Origin: Anoplolepis gracilipes
Taxonomy: Eukaryota > Arthropoda > Insecta > Hymenoptera > Formicidae
Length of the DNA: 64,000 nt
Assembly (NCBI RefSeq): GCF_047496725.1
Contig: NC_132973.1
Location: 13,650,233 to 13,714,232, forward strand
Direction of reading: 5' to 3'
Each line of letters starts with the position of its first letter. Within the stretch, counting starts at the first letter, position 1. Shown one piece after another: positions 49,708 to 61,700 of this stretch. Made by a program: the position numbers and the translations under genes. Below the pieces are notes generated by a model that was given only the letters and a program-made list of their open reading frames with translations, was not told where the DNA came from and did not search any database.

Positions 49708-50612
49708 CTTCCTCGCGCAGGAGAGAAAGCAACTTTTTCTCGGCGGCTGTGGGCTGGCCACGGGAGCGAAGAAACTCGAGAATTATTGTAGATGTTAGTA
49801 TCGCAAAAATCGTCCAGGAGATAAGCTCGTCTAGTACAATGTGTCAGTATAAGTAATAACGCGTTGGTCGTACATTGCCGTAGATCGATCTAGATCAACG
49901 TGACAGATGCGCGTGTATCTTTCCCAAAATTTGCGTGCGCTTTTTCTTTTCGACCGCGTCAGTACTAAACCCTCGGAGAGATAAAGCGCTGCTTTTTTTT
50001 CATCTCCCATTTAATCCTTACGTTTCGCACAAATTTCGCAATAACTTGTATTGCTCGAACTGTATATGCTTAATTCTCCCACAGAAACGGTCATATTTCA
50101 CGGATCTTGACTAACGGAAACCAGTTGCGACAGGTTTGTCGTAAGGCGGATTTCTCGGGCGAGCTCTCTATGTAAGACGTGGAACAAGAGTGCGCGCGAA
50201 GAAGTTTTATCTTATAAAACCGGGCGAGCGCGGGGAGGGGATGGATACAGCAAAGGTGTGATAAGAGGGATAGACCGAGAGAAAAGAGGAGGAAGAGGAT
50301 AAAGGAAAAAGAAAGAAAGAAAGAGAAGGTAAAACTATGTCAAGAAGAGAGAGAAAAAGGGTGCAAAAGCGGAAAGAACGAGGAGCTTACAGGAATAAAG
50401 AGAGCATAAAGCGCGCAGGGTGTAAGAGAGGAAAGCAACGGACGAGAAAGGCAAGGACAAGGCGAAAGTTGAGAACTCTAGGACTCAACAGCAATTAAAG
50501 TAAAATTATACAAAAGTGCATCCAGAGAGTGGCGCGTCTTGCGCGTCAGGCAGCCGAGAAACAACTGCCAGGAGAGAGACTTGCAGTACGCTCTCTCTCC
50601 CCTCCCCCCTCC

Positions 50613-50620
<8 letters not shown>

Positions 50621-50662
<42 letters not shown>
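50621..50662 (+). repeat. (CT)21 microsatellite
   Basis: Pure CT run preceded by impure C/T sequence from 50591. Confidence 0.97.
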
Positions 50663-50668
<6 letters not shown>

Positions 50669-50671
50669 ACT

Positions 50672-50764
50672 ATGGCAGCGGGAGATGTTGGCCAACAAGA
50701 TCTCTCATATTTAATGACCCGGTTGGACCGCCTCGGGTGGCAAGCTGAACGCGCTGAATTTTAA
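50672..50764 (+). CDS. Candidate 30-aa short ORF between CT and GA arrays
   Basis: ATGG context at 50672, ten bases after the CT array. The peptide begins MAAGDVGQQDLSYLMTRLDR and ends AEF before TAA. It is balanced in composition and could form an amphipathic helix (TRLDRLGWQAERAEF). It lies in a GC-rich 230-bp island bounded by inverted CT and GA arrays. I recognise no homologue. The same frame is open upstream through the CT array. Evidence for translation is lacking, and chance is the default explanation. Confidence 0.1.
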   Translation: MAAGDVGQQDLSYLMTRLDRLGWQAERAEF

Positions 50765-50888
50765 CACCCTTTCCGGTGTGGAGTGGTGGCCGCAACGCGC
50801 GAAAAGAGGCTTTCGACGTTGCAAGCCGCGTAACGCCGGGAATTTGCTGACTCGGTCTCGTTGCATCTCTGTCAATTGTGTGCACCGC

Positions 50889-50896
<8 letters not shown>

Positions 50897-50950
<54 letters not shown>
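50897..50950 (+). repeat. (AG)27 microsatellite
   Basis: Pure AG run, inverted relative to the CT run 235 bp upstream. Confidence 0.97.
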
Positions 50951-50954
<4 letters not shown>

Positions 50955-51218
50955 TTAAGATGAAGCGCATTATACATCTCTCAATGATATTTAATATTAA
51001 TATTTAATAACCACAATAAAATTAACCAGACGTAATTTGTAACGGAATTTACGTTGTAGCTCGCGGGCTCATACATTTATCCTTGGCTAAGTGGAACTTG
51101 GCGGAGAGAGAAGATGCGTAGCGCTAAATAACAAACGAGGAATTGTAGACAGCTATTTGCTTGGTGCTACGCCACTCCATCTATACCCTTCGCTCTCCGC
51201 TTCGTTGATATCGACGTT

Positions 51219-51366
51219 ACGTTAATTATGATGGATAGTTTTCGTCCAGATAACGGATCCCACGTTCAGATATAGGTATCTCACGTTAATTGTGATGGCC
51301 GGACGGTATTTTTATCGATCGGAATCGTCTTCGCGCCGCAAAGGAGTGTTACGTTAATTAATGGAT
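51219..51366 (+). promoter_or_regulatory. Three spaced copies of an ACGTTAATT motif
   Basis: ACGTTAATTATGATGG (51219), ACGTTAATTGTGATGG (51283) and ACGTTAATTAATGGAT (51351) lie in the same orientation at 64- and 68-bp spacing, while the sequence between them differs. TTAATT(A/G) is the usual homeodomain core. This could be a small homeodomain-responsive cluster or three decayed tandem units. Confidence 0.35.
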
Positions 51367-51601
51367 ATAATGCTCTTTTACTTATTTTATCAGATGATGT
51401 CAAGAAACTTTATAAATATATGCGAGAATTTATACACGACGATATGAGGACTTTGAGATGCCTCGGGCGATAGGTTAAACTCGACATAAACTTTGTAGCC
51501 AACAACCGCGACGACCCTCGCGCCGGATGAAATCCTTCGATGTAACTTGTGTTCGACCGCGCGTTAGTTCTTTCGAATCAGCTTCTCGTCCGTCTTGTAA
51601 A

Positions 51602-51604
<3 letters not shown>

Positions 51605-51632
<28 letters not shown>

Positions 51633-51652
51633 AGCAGCAGCAGCAGCAGCAG
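51605..51652. repeat. (CTG)9(CAG)7 perfect palindromic microsatellite
   Basis: Nine CTG units (51605-51631) abut seven CAG units (51632-51652) with no interruption. The central 42 bp (51611-51652) is a perfect inverted repeat with no spacer. Confidence 0.97.
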
Positions 51653-53192
51653 GTGTAACCATTACCCGATCCGGTGCTGTGTCAGCAACGGAAGTTAAAA
51701 GGGCAACGCGGTTTTGCCGGGTGTTACGGCTCTTTTAACAGTTCCTTTAGTTTGAAAACCGCATAAAACACGTTTGCTTCTTAATCTCATTTACGGAAAA
51801 ATATCACAATGTACAGTATTGATTTCTAGTATGTCTTTCACATTGTTCATTTTATCATATTATTATCAATATATAATATTATGATTATATTATATATATA
51901 ATTATAAATATATTATATTTTTCTTATGATGACACACACAATTAATTCTACTAAAACAGGGGTCAAACATAATTACATCTAAATTCGATTTTTAAAATTT
52001 AGTAATTTAGTAATATTTTTAGGGAGAATTTTTTTTAAATCAGAATTTTTTACATATCCTGGATTTCTCAGTAATATTTAATATTGCTTCCCGTATGCAA
52101 TATTGCTCTTAATTTAGTTTATAGCTCCTTATTTAATTATATTAATTGAATTTCTTTTGCTTTATTATTTCGTTCTCTCAAACTTTTGTAATTGATTGGA
52201 ATTTCGAGAAAGATGATTAATCATGCCTAGTGTAATGCCTAGTGAAGCATTTCGAGGGGAAACGCCTCATGCATAGTAATTATCTCTTAGAAGGGATCTT
52301 CCTAAATTATAAATGTCTTGTCGCGCTACTTGTGCCGTTGATTCGCCACACGGTAGTATCCACAGATTTCATTCTGCCGTCACGCACAATACGTAAAACG
52401 AATAAGGCGTATTCTTTATCTGAACCGCTCGAAGTGTCAACGGTAAAGTCGCGCCTCGTTTCGTCAGTTTCGCTTCTTCGCGTTAACTTGTAAGGGTTGA
52501 GTTTGCTTTGGGGGCGAAACGCGAAATAAGTGGGTGGAAATGTCTCCCACGGATGATATATTTTCACACGCTTGTCTGGGATCCTCCAGCCGCGGATATA
52601 TGGTTTGTTGTCGAAAAAAGCAACGAGCTCCGTAAAGAGACTGAGTGAGCTTCAGAAATGAAAACACGCGGGACGGACAACGATTCGAGGTGTCTAAATC
52701 TATTTGAAGACACGACAGCGAGATATCACGGTTCAAGCGACAATCTCGACGTAATATAATCTAGGTTACATTAATAACAAAATGTCGTCCTTTAAGGAAT
52801 AGGAAAAAGATTGCAGTTCTTTTTTTTTTTTTTAATAATAACAGAAATATAACTTGGCGTGCATGTAATATTTTAAGCGTCTTTATATCGATATATAAAA
52901 ATGTCCTTAACGAATTAAATGTTAAGGAAATTTCGGCAGCAGCAACAGTGATGAATAACGTAATATTTTTCGGATAATGGTGGTTATCCTTTTTAGCAGA
53001 CTCTCGAGATTCTGCTCGACTTCTCTTTCTGCGACGTTTGAATCCTTAAGTACACGAACAGACAGGCACGTCGTGCCGGTGTCGTCGTTCCATTTCGAAG
53101 AAATACCGAGATAGGCGTACGACGTACAAACCGTTTCCTTTTTATCATGGACGTCTCGACAGAGACGGCGGTATAACACCGGACGTCGGAGG

Positions 53193-53223
53193 AAAAAAAA
53201 AGAAAAAAAAAAAAAAAAAAAAA
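53193..53223 (+). repeat. poly-A run with one G
   Basis: A-rich run of about 30 bases, possibly a retroposon tail, with no element recognised upstream. Confidence 0.9.
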
Positions 53224-53569
53224 GAGGAAGCTAGACATTCCGCGTGAAGGATAGTCGGCTCTCGTGCGAGGAGACACTAACTCTCGATCATAAACTGACG
53301 ACCGGACGATCGGCCTGATAAATTTCATGATCTTGCCGTCTCTCGTTAAAGCCATCCGGCGCACGCCAGTTCAATATCGTTTAGAATTCTTTTTCTCGCT
53401 CGCGTGATTATCCGATGTTTGAGTATTGATTGCATTAATTTGGTCATTAATCAACCGTGATCGGTGGCGTTGTCAGTGCCAGCCCACGTAATTCCGCTTC
53501 TGTTATTTTATATTTCGACGGCGCTCGTATTTTGAATTATGCGGAATTATTCACACTCGGGATACGTTG

Positions 53570-54007
53570 CCTGTTTCGCCGAAATTCAATACTGTTAATA
53601 CGCGAGATTTTTGCCTCTGCGGTTATAACTCTAATTGACGAATGCAAATATCGCGTTACATTACAATTACAGTTAGAGAAGTGCATTTACAACTGACAAT
53701 GAGAGCTTTTTATATGGATTTAATAATTACGTATATTTGTATAATACAAAAATGAACACAATAATTTTCGTTTTATATTAATGACCACCTGTTTCGCCGA
53801 AATGCAATACTGTTAATACGTTAGGGATTTTTGTCTATTATATAACTTTAATTGCAAATATCCCATTATGTTATAATTACATCTATAGAAGTGCACTTTA
53901 TGAGAATTTTGTATATAGATAACTATATACAAAATAATAACATTATGTATATTTGTACAATACAAAAATAAACACATGAGTAAAATTTTCGTTTTATATT
54001 AATGATC
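53570..54007 (+). repeat. Diverged tandem duplication, 218-bp unit
   Basis: CCTGTTTCGCCGAAAT at 53570-53585 recurs at 53788. The two copies then stay collinear, with substitutions and small gaps, through GTTTTATATTAATGA at both ends. The second copy has fewer CpG sites and is more AT-rich than the first. It is noncoding. Confidence 0.85.
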
Positions 54008-54357
54008 ATGAACCGTGTGTGCTAGGAGGGGTGATAGTATCGCGAAGAAATTTTTGCGTCCCAGGTGGTTGCCATGGGAATATACTTTGACGACGATTAT
54101 ATCGGTCTTGTCGCGAAGTTACAAAACTTATAGCATCGATCGATATACTCGACAGTTCTATCCGTAATTCCCTTTAGGACAGACAGTTTCAGGAACGTTG
54201 TTTGCTTTTCTCGCGACCGTTTATCGTATCGTTATTCGCGTGTATAAGTATGTATGCGTCGGACGCGCGTGTAATTTACGACACGCGAGTACACGATGTC
54301 ACGACGGGAGAGGGGAAACTGCTGCGGCAAAGGGGGAGGGGCAGAAATAGAAGGAGG

Positions 54358-54409
<52 letters not shown>

Positions 54410-55268
54410 GGCGCACAGAGAGAACGAGGTGCCGACGATGGTTACAGGTGGATGGCGGAAAGGCGCGGTCGAGGGGGGGAGGACGGTGGTGGAGGACTAG
54501 ACAACTCATTACCGGGGACTGGCAAACAGAAAACTAGGTTATGCAAGCTCATACGTCATCGGAATTAGAACCGTAGTCCGCTGGCTGTATCTCAAATGTA
54601 CACTATCGCGCGGAACGTGTTCCATACACACATACCTTACCTCGCACTACCACCGCCGAGCGTCCCAATGGTGGTGGCTCACCTCTTTCCGCCCTCCTCC
54701 GCGGTGTATGAATTTATGTAATGCGCGCGCGTTTCTAGATTGCGAGGGAAATACCGTATACGCGCGTACGGATATGTATGTTTCGCAACTTCGACTATAT
54801 CTGACGACTATAGCCGCGGGGTAACGTTAACCCGGCGACTCGGCCGCAATCGATACTTACAGGAAATTTCGCGTTTCATTCTCGCGGAAGCGCACGATTT
54901 GTCGTCGACAGATTGCGCGCAAGGAGAGCTTGTCGTCTCTCTTGCCCGAGGATCCCGAGAGTACCGGAAGGGTGGAGTTCGGTGACGCGTCCGCGTCCGC
55001 GCGATATATAAATTGCGTGCTCGTGATTCTGTTAATTAAATTGTGGAGTAAGGAAGTGCGATGGACATGGCGCACAACAAATGTGTTTTGTACTTCAAAT
55101 TTCATTAAGATCATTTATTTAAAATCCTCCGAGTTTCCGAGATAATTCTATGCAAAGGTCTTTTATCTTATTCAGCTTTTATTTATTCATTTATTAATGA
55201 AATAAATCAAGAGCTTGATATATTATGTATTGTAAATGTATTTAATCGAGCAAGAGAGAAGGATGCAA
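54008..55268. other. Noncoding stretch with GA array, CpG-rich
   Basis: About 54230-55000 is GC- and CpG-rich with G/A-biased blocks around the GA array. Several overlapping open frames exist on both strands without recognisable proteins, as expected for stop-poor sequence. It could be a regulatory island. Confidence 0.45.
54361..54406 (+). repeat. (AG)23 microsatellite
   Basis: Pure AG run within a purine-rich, GC-rich block. Confidence 0.97.
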
Positions 55269-55299
55269 ATTTATTACTTTAAATGAACGCGATATATAA

Positions 55300-55355
<56 letters not shown>

Positions 55356-55542
55356 AAAAAAAAAATATCTCTCGCTGTCTTTCTCGCGCCAGTTTGGATT
55401 TCAATGTCCAAATCAGCATGACGCCGCTGCGCTGTCACGCAGATTTATTATATTACTTTAAGCGAATGTGATATGAAAAATATTTGTATATTCCTCGTCT
55501 TTTTCGCGACGTTTTGAGTATCAATGTCCAAATCAGCATGAC
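55269..55542 (+). repeat. Tandem duplication with TA expansion in the first copy
   Basis: Copy one (55269-55422) and copy two (55443-55542) share ATTTATTA...TTTAA, a CTCG(C/T)...TTTCTCGCG-like middle and an identical 22-bp 3' end (55401-55422 equals 55521-55542). Copy one carries a (TA)n array (55309-55350) plus A15 where copy two has only a short AT-rich stretch. Confidence 0.8.
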
Positions 55543-55783
55543 ACAAACAGCAGCTTCGTGTGATTGTCCGACAATGTTCGTTTTATCTACGTAACATTCG
55601 CACACTCGAATCCCCATTAGTCATGTCATGGTTCATCGAAAATTGAAAATCAATGAAACGGTCGTTAGTACGCTTTATACTTCGCCAAGGCTGACGTTTT
55701 CTAACCCAGTCTTCCTTTTTCGCTCATAAAAGTCCGCTTTAACATTCTTCGTACCACGTTCGCATATGTATACGTGGAACTTG

Positions 55784-55785
<2 letters not shown>

Positions 55786-55826
<41 letters not shown>
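55786..55826 (+). repeat. (TC)n microsatellite
   Basis: About 20 TC units followed by TTTC-type sequence. Confidence 0.95.
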
Positions 55827-55838
<12 letters not shown>

Positions 55839-57138
55839 CCCTCCCTTTGTCCCTTAGCACGAGAGAACTCGCGTCTCCTCTCGTCGACGTCGCCGCAGTG
55901 AGAATAAATGAAAGAGCCCATTGAAAAGCTATCTAGCTAAAGAACTGCTTCTCATACTAGCTTCTCCGGCGACGAAATCAGAATTTAATGGATATAAAGC
56001 CTGAACGAATAGGCAGTATCGCGCCATCGCTATATCGATGGATTTCGGAAACAGATTTATCTGGCAATTTCTCTTAAAAAAATTATGTTTAAATTCTAAA
56101 AAATATGTTTAAGATATTTTTGGAAAAAATTTATATGCATATATGTATATATATATATATATTCATATAAAGTAATATATATAGTATATAGAATATAATA
56201 TCATTAAATCACTATCATTTATTTTTGATAATTTAATTTTAAAATTAGCACTGTTACATATTACTGGCAGCAAACTTTCGAGACTGTCCTCAGCTAGATT
56301 TTCCCTCGCGGTATGTTTGTCCAATTGCAAATGTACCAAAATTTGCCGCAAGTTTTGCGCAGTAATCGAATTAACGCGACCGAAACTTCTCGATCTTCCG
56401 CGCTTCTAAATTTCGCTTGAAATTTTATCTCGTAAACGCGAATTTCATGCGGCGTGGGCGCGACAGCTTGCACGAGAAACTGTTCCCCGTACTAGTGGGT
56501 GCGCACAGACTTTGAACTTTTGTGCCGAGCATCCGCCGTCACTGCGATGTAACGCCCGTCTAATTAAGACTAAATACATAATTAGAGTGTTAGTCACGTG
56601 CGGCCACGGCGCAATTGAACGGTCAGCTCCGTGTTGCTTCTGCTAGGCAAACACGTATCGTGCAGTCAGCACGTTTACGTTTTAAGTTGCAGCAGACGGC
56701 TTTGCCATTTCTCTCTCTTACCTCGCTGCTCTCAACCGACGCTTAATTTCATAAATTTCCGTGAGTATCTCAGAATCCAAACCTCACGGCAAAGGGCGCA
56801 CTGGTTACAGCTTGAAACCTTTGTGTGTCTCTCTGTTAGATAATATCTTTTGCAGACGTATAAAATCTCTTGTAAAATTCAGATTTATGTAAATCGCGAG
56901 ATAACGCTAGGTAAGTAATATAAAAATTGCGTTGTGCAAATTTCTTCCTTTTGCAGCCATTAGTAATTCTTTAGAATTTATTTACTAATTGATTCTTCCT
57001 GGATTGTTTGTATTCATTAATAGCAGTATTGTTACGATACATAAATCTTTTAATCTCTGTTGTTTAACAAAAAAAAAACACACAAATATATTTATATTAT
57101 AAATTCTTGCTCTCGAATCAAGTATGTATTTTAATCAA

Positions 57139-57141
<3 letters not shown>

Positions 57142-57178
<37 letters not shown>
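57142..57178 (+). repeat. (TA)n microsatellite
   Basis: About 18 TA units followed by GTATATACATATATATACAC-type sequence. Confidence 0.95.
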
Positions 57179-57185
<7 letters not shown>

Positions 57186-58731
57186 CATATATATACACAC
57201 ACAGTGTTTATACACGGTAAACGTAATGACTGAAGGCTGAAAAACTATCGGAATTCTATCTATCGCGAAAGTGTTGAATAAATATTGAATCCGGTACTTG
57301 CGACTGGCTGAACGGACATCGTAAATTTTTAACGATCGCTCGATGAAACACAAAACTCACGGCGTGTGTTCAGTATTAACGATCGTAAAAATCCTAGAAA
57401 ATTGAAAAACGGTAGACGGCTTATCGAGTGACACATCACTATCGCTTCACTATAACATCGATTATTGTTGACACTCTAAACAAAAGTCATATAAACCTTT
57501 GACAAGTATTTGATGATAAATTTTATTATATCACACGTCAATGTTAATTTAGTTTCTTTTTTTGGCATTTTTTTATACATTTTTTCCGTTAATTACGAAT
57601 ATTGACATGTCGACATCGTGAAATGAACTCGTTTAATGAGTACACATTGATTAAATTGGATCCTTAATGGATTATAACATTTTCCGTTCGCATTGAGATA
57701 TGGACACTTAATTTCGGATGAGCGATCATATTTGGTAGCAACTGACAGAACTTGCCGGCTCGAGGATACCGTAGAATTCACTTAAGAGCTATGCATGCTG
57801 CATTTAGTTAGTACATTTGAAACTATCCTCTATTCGTATCTCGGGACTGTGTTCATGTTCTTTGAGTTATGCATCGCGCATGTTCCGTGCGCGGGTTATG
57901 TATAATTTGCTTTTCCAAGAATTCCTCCAACGCACCTACAACGAATTTCATCTCTTCAACTTTGCTCTTTGTTATTAAAAATGGTTCGTCTGACCCTATT
58001 ATATTTGACATGCAGTTAATATGTCACTTGAGCGATATAATTTCGAAGATGCTTCAAGTAGAGATACAGCATCTTTCACTCTTCTTTATTTAGATCCTTA
58101 TAAAATAACAATTATTTTATTTATGACGAAAAGGACACGATAAATTGAATATTTGAATTTATTTATCTACTATTATTATATATTAAATAAACAGTAATAT
58201 ATTATACGTATATTTTGAGATTTGTTATGTATTAGGTCACATCCTTGAAGATGTCACCTAAAACGTCAGTTTACAACGTATGTAATCCGGGCAAAATAAT
58301 CTTGGGATAAAATTTTTGTGTTAGATCTTCGCATGCGCATACATAGTCATAACTCGTGGGATAATCTAAATCTGCTTTCGCGTCAAGACTTACATATATC
58401 AGATTAACACCCTAACCCTAGCACGTAACCAAATCAATTATCCCACATAAGTGCAGTAATACTGTCAGCTTATAATAACATACAAATGTTACTGTTCTAC
58501 GAAGCGATCCTTATTCGATTATATATTCAACTTTCGGTAATTGTCATAAATTGCTTTAAAAAGCTTGACTTGGAGCAAGTAAATTAATATTAGGAAACTT
58601 AATATATAATAATGATGATAACAATCGCGTGAATATTGGGAAAAATAAATTGTTCTTTTTTTGTTTAAATTCCAGTTGTTGCTTTTATTGAAACTATAGC
58701 TTGTATTTTTAAAAAGTGAAAGAAATGTCGC

Positions 58732-58751
58732 AAAAAAAAAAAAAAAAAAAA
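58732..58751 (+). repeat. poly-A run (A20)
   Basis: Uninterrupted A run in AT-rich sequence. Confidence 0.9.
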
Positions 58752-61700
58752 TCAAACTTTGTGATTACGAAAATTATATAACGATTAATAATCCTTTTTT
58801 TTGTTTCTTATAATATTATATAGCATTAAAATAATTATTGTGAGCTTTAAACAAATATTTCTATCTCGTCTATCTTTGTCTCGTTGATAGTGTAGTATCA
58901 AATTTTGCGATATAGTAAATTTGAATCAATAAAATTATCCGGCGCGTTAGACATTGTGATTCTCTGCCATGCTTAATTTCAATCCTTCACAGCCGTGTAT
59001 ACATATATATCATCGCATGTATGTATTATATAACGCGTATGTAAAATAAACGTGCGCGTGAACTGTCCAGTGTTTATCGCGTACATGAATGTAATTAGTA
59101 TAATTACCTTTATTAGTTGCATCGGTAGGCTGCGTACAACATGTTACGACCGCAAATTAAATGCTATCTATTTGTTGAACTAGGCAGGCAAATGGTAATT
59201 AACAATTTTTTCGTAGAGCGTTAGCAGTTTTGCGCTCACGTTCCGCGTCACTCTACGGTTTGTCATTCGTGGAGATTCCTACGGGAAATCAAAGTTGAAG
59301 AAAGTAAAATAAAGCATGTCGCGCACAATTTATTCTGTTGTATAAACCAATAAGTCTTTGTTAACAATAAGCGATGGCTCGATTGCCTTGCGCGTTGCGT
59401 TTCATTGTTCATTATTAAGATCCTTTTATGGACAGTAATGCAGATTCTTTCGATACTCATCGTTCGAAGCCCTTCAAATACTTTATTAGATGTCATTTAG
59501 ATATATCCATGTATAACATTCACGAAATTTATGATCTGTTGACGAAATTTTTCAAGAGAATATTTATTTTGTATTGACAATTTTTGTAGATCTACTATTT
59601 TTTCTCTCGCAAGATTCGTTTTCCTATAACGTTTTCCTATAAAGAAATGATATTGTCGTTATCTACACCGTTAAAAAATAGTCTCACTGATTCGCTCTAT
59701 TGATATCTTATCACGACTCTCGGGATATATCATGTTAATCGTATCACGGTTCACTACGGTATCCGATATTTATACTTCACTTCGATATAACATTATTGTC
59801 AAGTGGAAACGATATAATATCCCTGCAGACCGTCCTTGTGCAATATCGCCGTGAAAAGATGTGGTAAGCTGCGAAACAATGAGAGAGCGAGGCGCAACAT
59901 TATAAATCACGGTTTTTCGTGCGAATCTGAAACACGATATCGCCGCTCGTACGAGGGTGGATAAAGGTCGCCACCTAGTTCCGTGACCAGCGTCCCGGTT
60001 ATATGCGACAAAAGTCATAACTAGCGACGTTGCGCCAGGAAGTTGTAACGCTAATAAATAACGATAATGCTACCCCTACGTCTCCCTTTATATCCATCTT
60101 GTATGCAAAACGCTGCTGCATAAACTGCGAAAAAGATAATACATCGTCTAGTACATCGACATTAATCATGATAAGGCGAAAGGCCGTCTATTTCAATATG
60201 TGTACTCGTATTAATGAGATATACGAAATGTACGATGTACGCATATTAAAACTATACACATTTTTTTATTTGGCAAATTATCATCGATAATGGAGAAACA
60301 TTTGCCTTTATATTTATGTCTTTTGATAAGTATATATATATAATTGTCTTCAAACTAAATCTTGTTAGATTTTGTAAGTTTATCCAGTGAATGTAAGACT
60401 TTTATTTTTATTTTAGTGAAAATATATACAGCGTTTTGCTTCGTTCGAGTTTAGTATCACGACAGACTTAATCCACTGATGACAGAGTGGGCGATAATCG
60501 CGATATCGATCGTAACGGAAGAGCAACTTTGCTCCCAAAAGGGAGGTAAGGCGCGATAACTGATGCGAAGTGGTAACGCGGTAACGTGATTCAAAGTCGT
60601 GAAACGGTGAAACTCGAGTCCGCGGTGAGATTACAAATCGAGCATAGTCACGGTTTTTCGTGCAATGCTCGGCAATTACAGACAGGATAAGTGTGTTATC
60701 CGGCGATTGCGAATATTATGCGAATTTCTGGTAATATCACGAAGAATCACAATAACGCGAGTTGTGAGCAGAGGGATACTGATAGCTTTATTTTAGATTG
60801 CAATCGTTGCGAAAACGAGATCTGTAATAAAACGTGAAGGAGAAAAATACGTGATAAAATTCACTTATCTTCGATAAAATTGTAGCGTAATGAGAAACAT
60901 AATTACTCGAATATTTCATATTCTCTTATATTATATCGTACTTACATATTTAAATCTCTTCGCAAACGATACCTTTATTGCTATTCTCTTATGATTTAAC
61001 GTTTAGCGAATGAAATATTTTTTTCTCTTCTTGGGACGGTATGAATGTTCGATAAAGGGTCGTTACATCGTACGGCATCCATAAATATAACACGATGCGT
61101 AGTTATATTGATTTATCACTGACGGACGTAAATATATATCTCCGTTGCTATACCAGAACGAGTAACTCGCTCGGTTTAACAGCAACAACGCGATTCGTAG
61201 CTCGCGGTCGCTTCAGACCGATTGGATGATGCGATTATCTACTTTGTACCGTCAAATGCTACAAATGCTTTTTCCGATATACACAAAAAATATTTTTGTA
61301 ACATTTTAAACTGATATTTTCGTAGAAAAAAAAAAAATAAATATCCAGAGCACGTAATCAACAAAATATAAAACGTTGAACTTATTACGTGAGTTGATGA
61401 CGTTCTGGTACATCATATCATACATATCGAAAATATCAGTGTGTTTCTATTTCGATACATCGCTGGAAATTTTACAAAATTTTTGATTTTCCTCACATAT
61501 GCCTTTCATTATTTCAAATCGCTTGAATAACGTGCTTTTCTCTTCCTTATCATCTCTTTTTCGTTCTCCGATTGTCTCATTTTCCCGGCTGAGTTTGAAT
61601 CAAAGTTCAGTATATACGGTGCAACGGGATGCATAAGATAGTATGTTAAACGTCGGCTCTGCGCTTCCTGCGACTAGTTGCGAGCTATTATTGTTGGAAT

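Larger units (their letters stand above)
49708..53569. other. Mixed noncoding stretch with purine tract and several structured repeats
   Basis: A strongly purine-biased + strand (about 50255-50480) follows TATAAAA at about 50213 and contains a 53-residue Arg/Lys-rich frame (50337-50498) that is probably a by-product of composition. CT/GA arrays, a triplicated motif and a CTG/CAG palindrome are listed separately. 51.8-52.2 kb is AT-rich. Confidence 0.5.

Noticed and set aside
50337..50498. 53-residue Arg/Lys-rich frame, protamine-like at first sight
   Set aside because: It lies in a purine-only-biased tract, where Arg, Lys, Glu and Gly codons are forced by composition.
58236..58272. TTGAAGATGTCACCTAAAAC, resembling the CTGANGA...GAAAC core of hammerhead ribozymes found in Penelope-like elements
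   Set aside because: The first core C and the G of GAAA are altered, and there is no self-complementary stem II between the cores, so it cannot form the active fold.
58408..58420. ACCCTAACCCTAG telomere-like word
   Set aside because: Only two units, and of the hexamer type rather than the TTAGG pentamer usual in insects.
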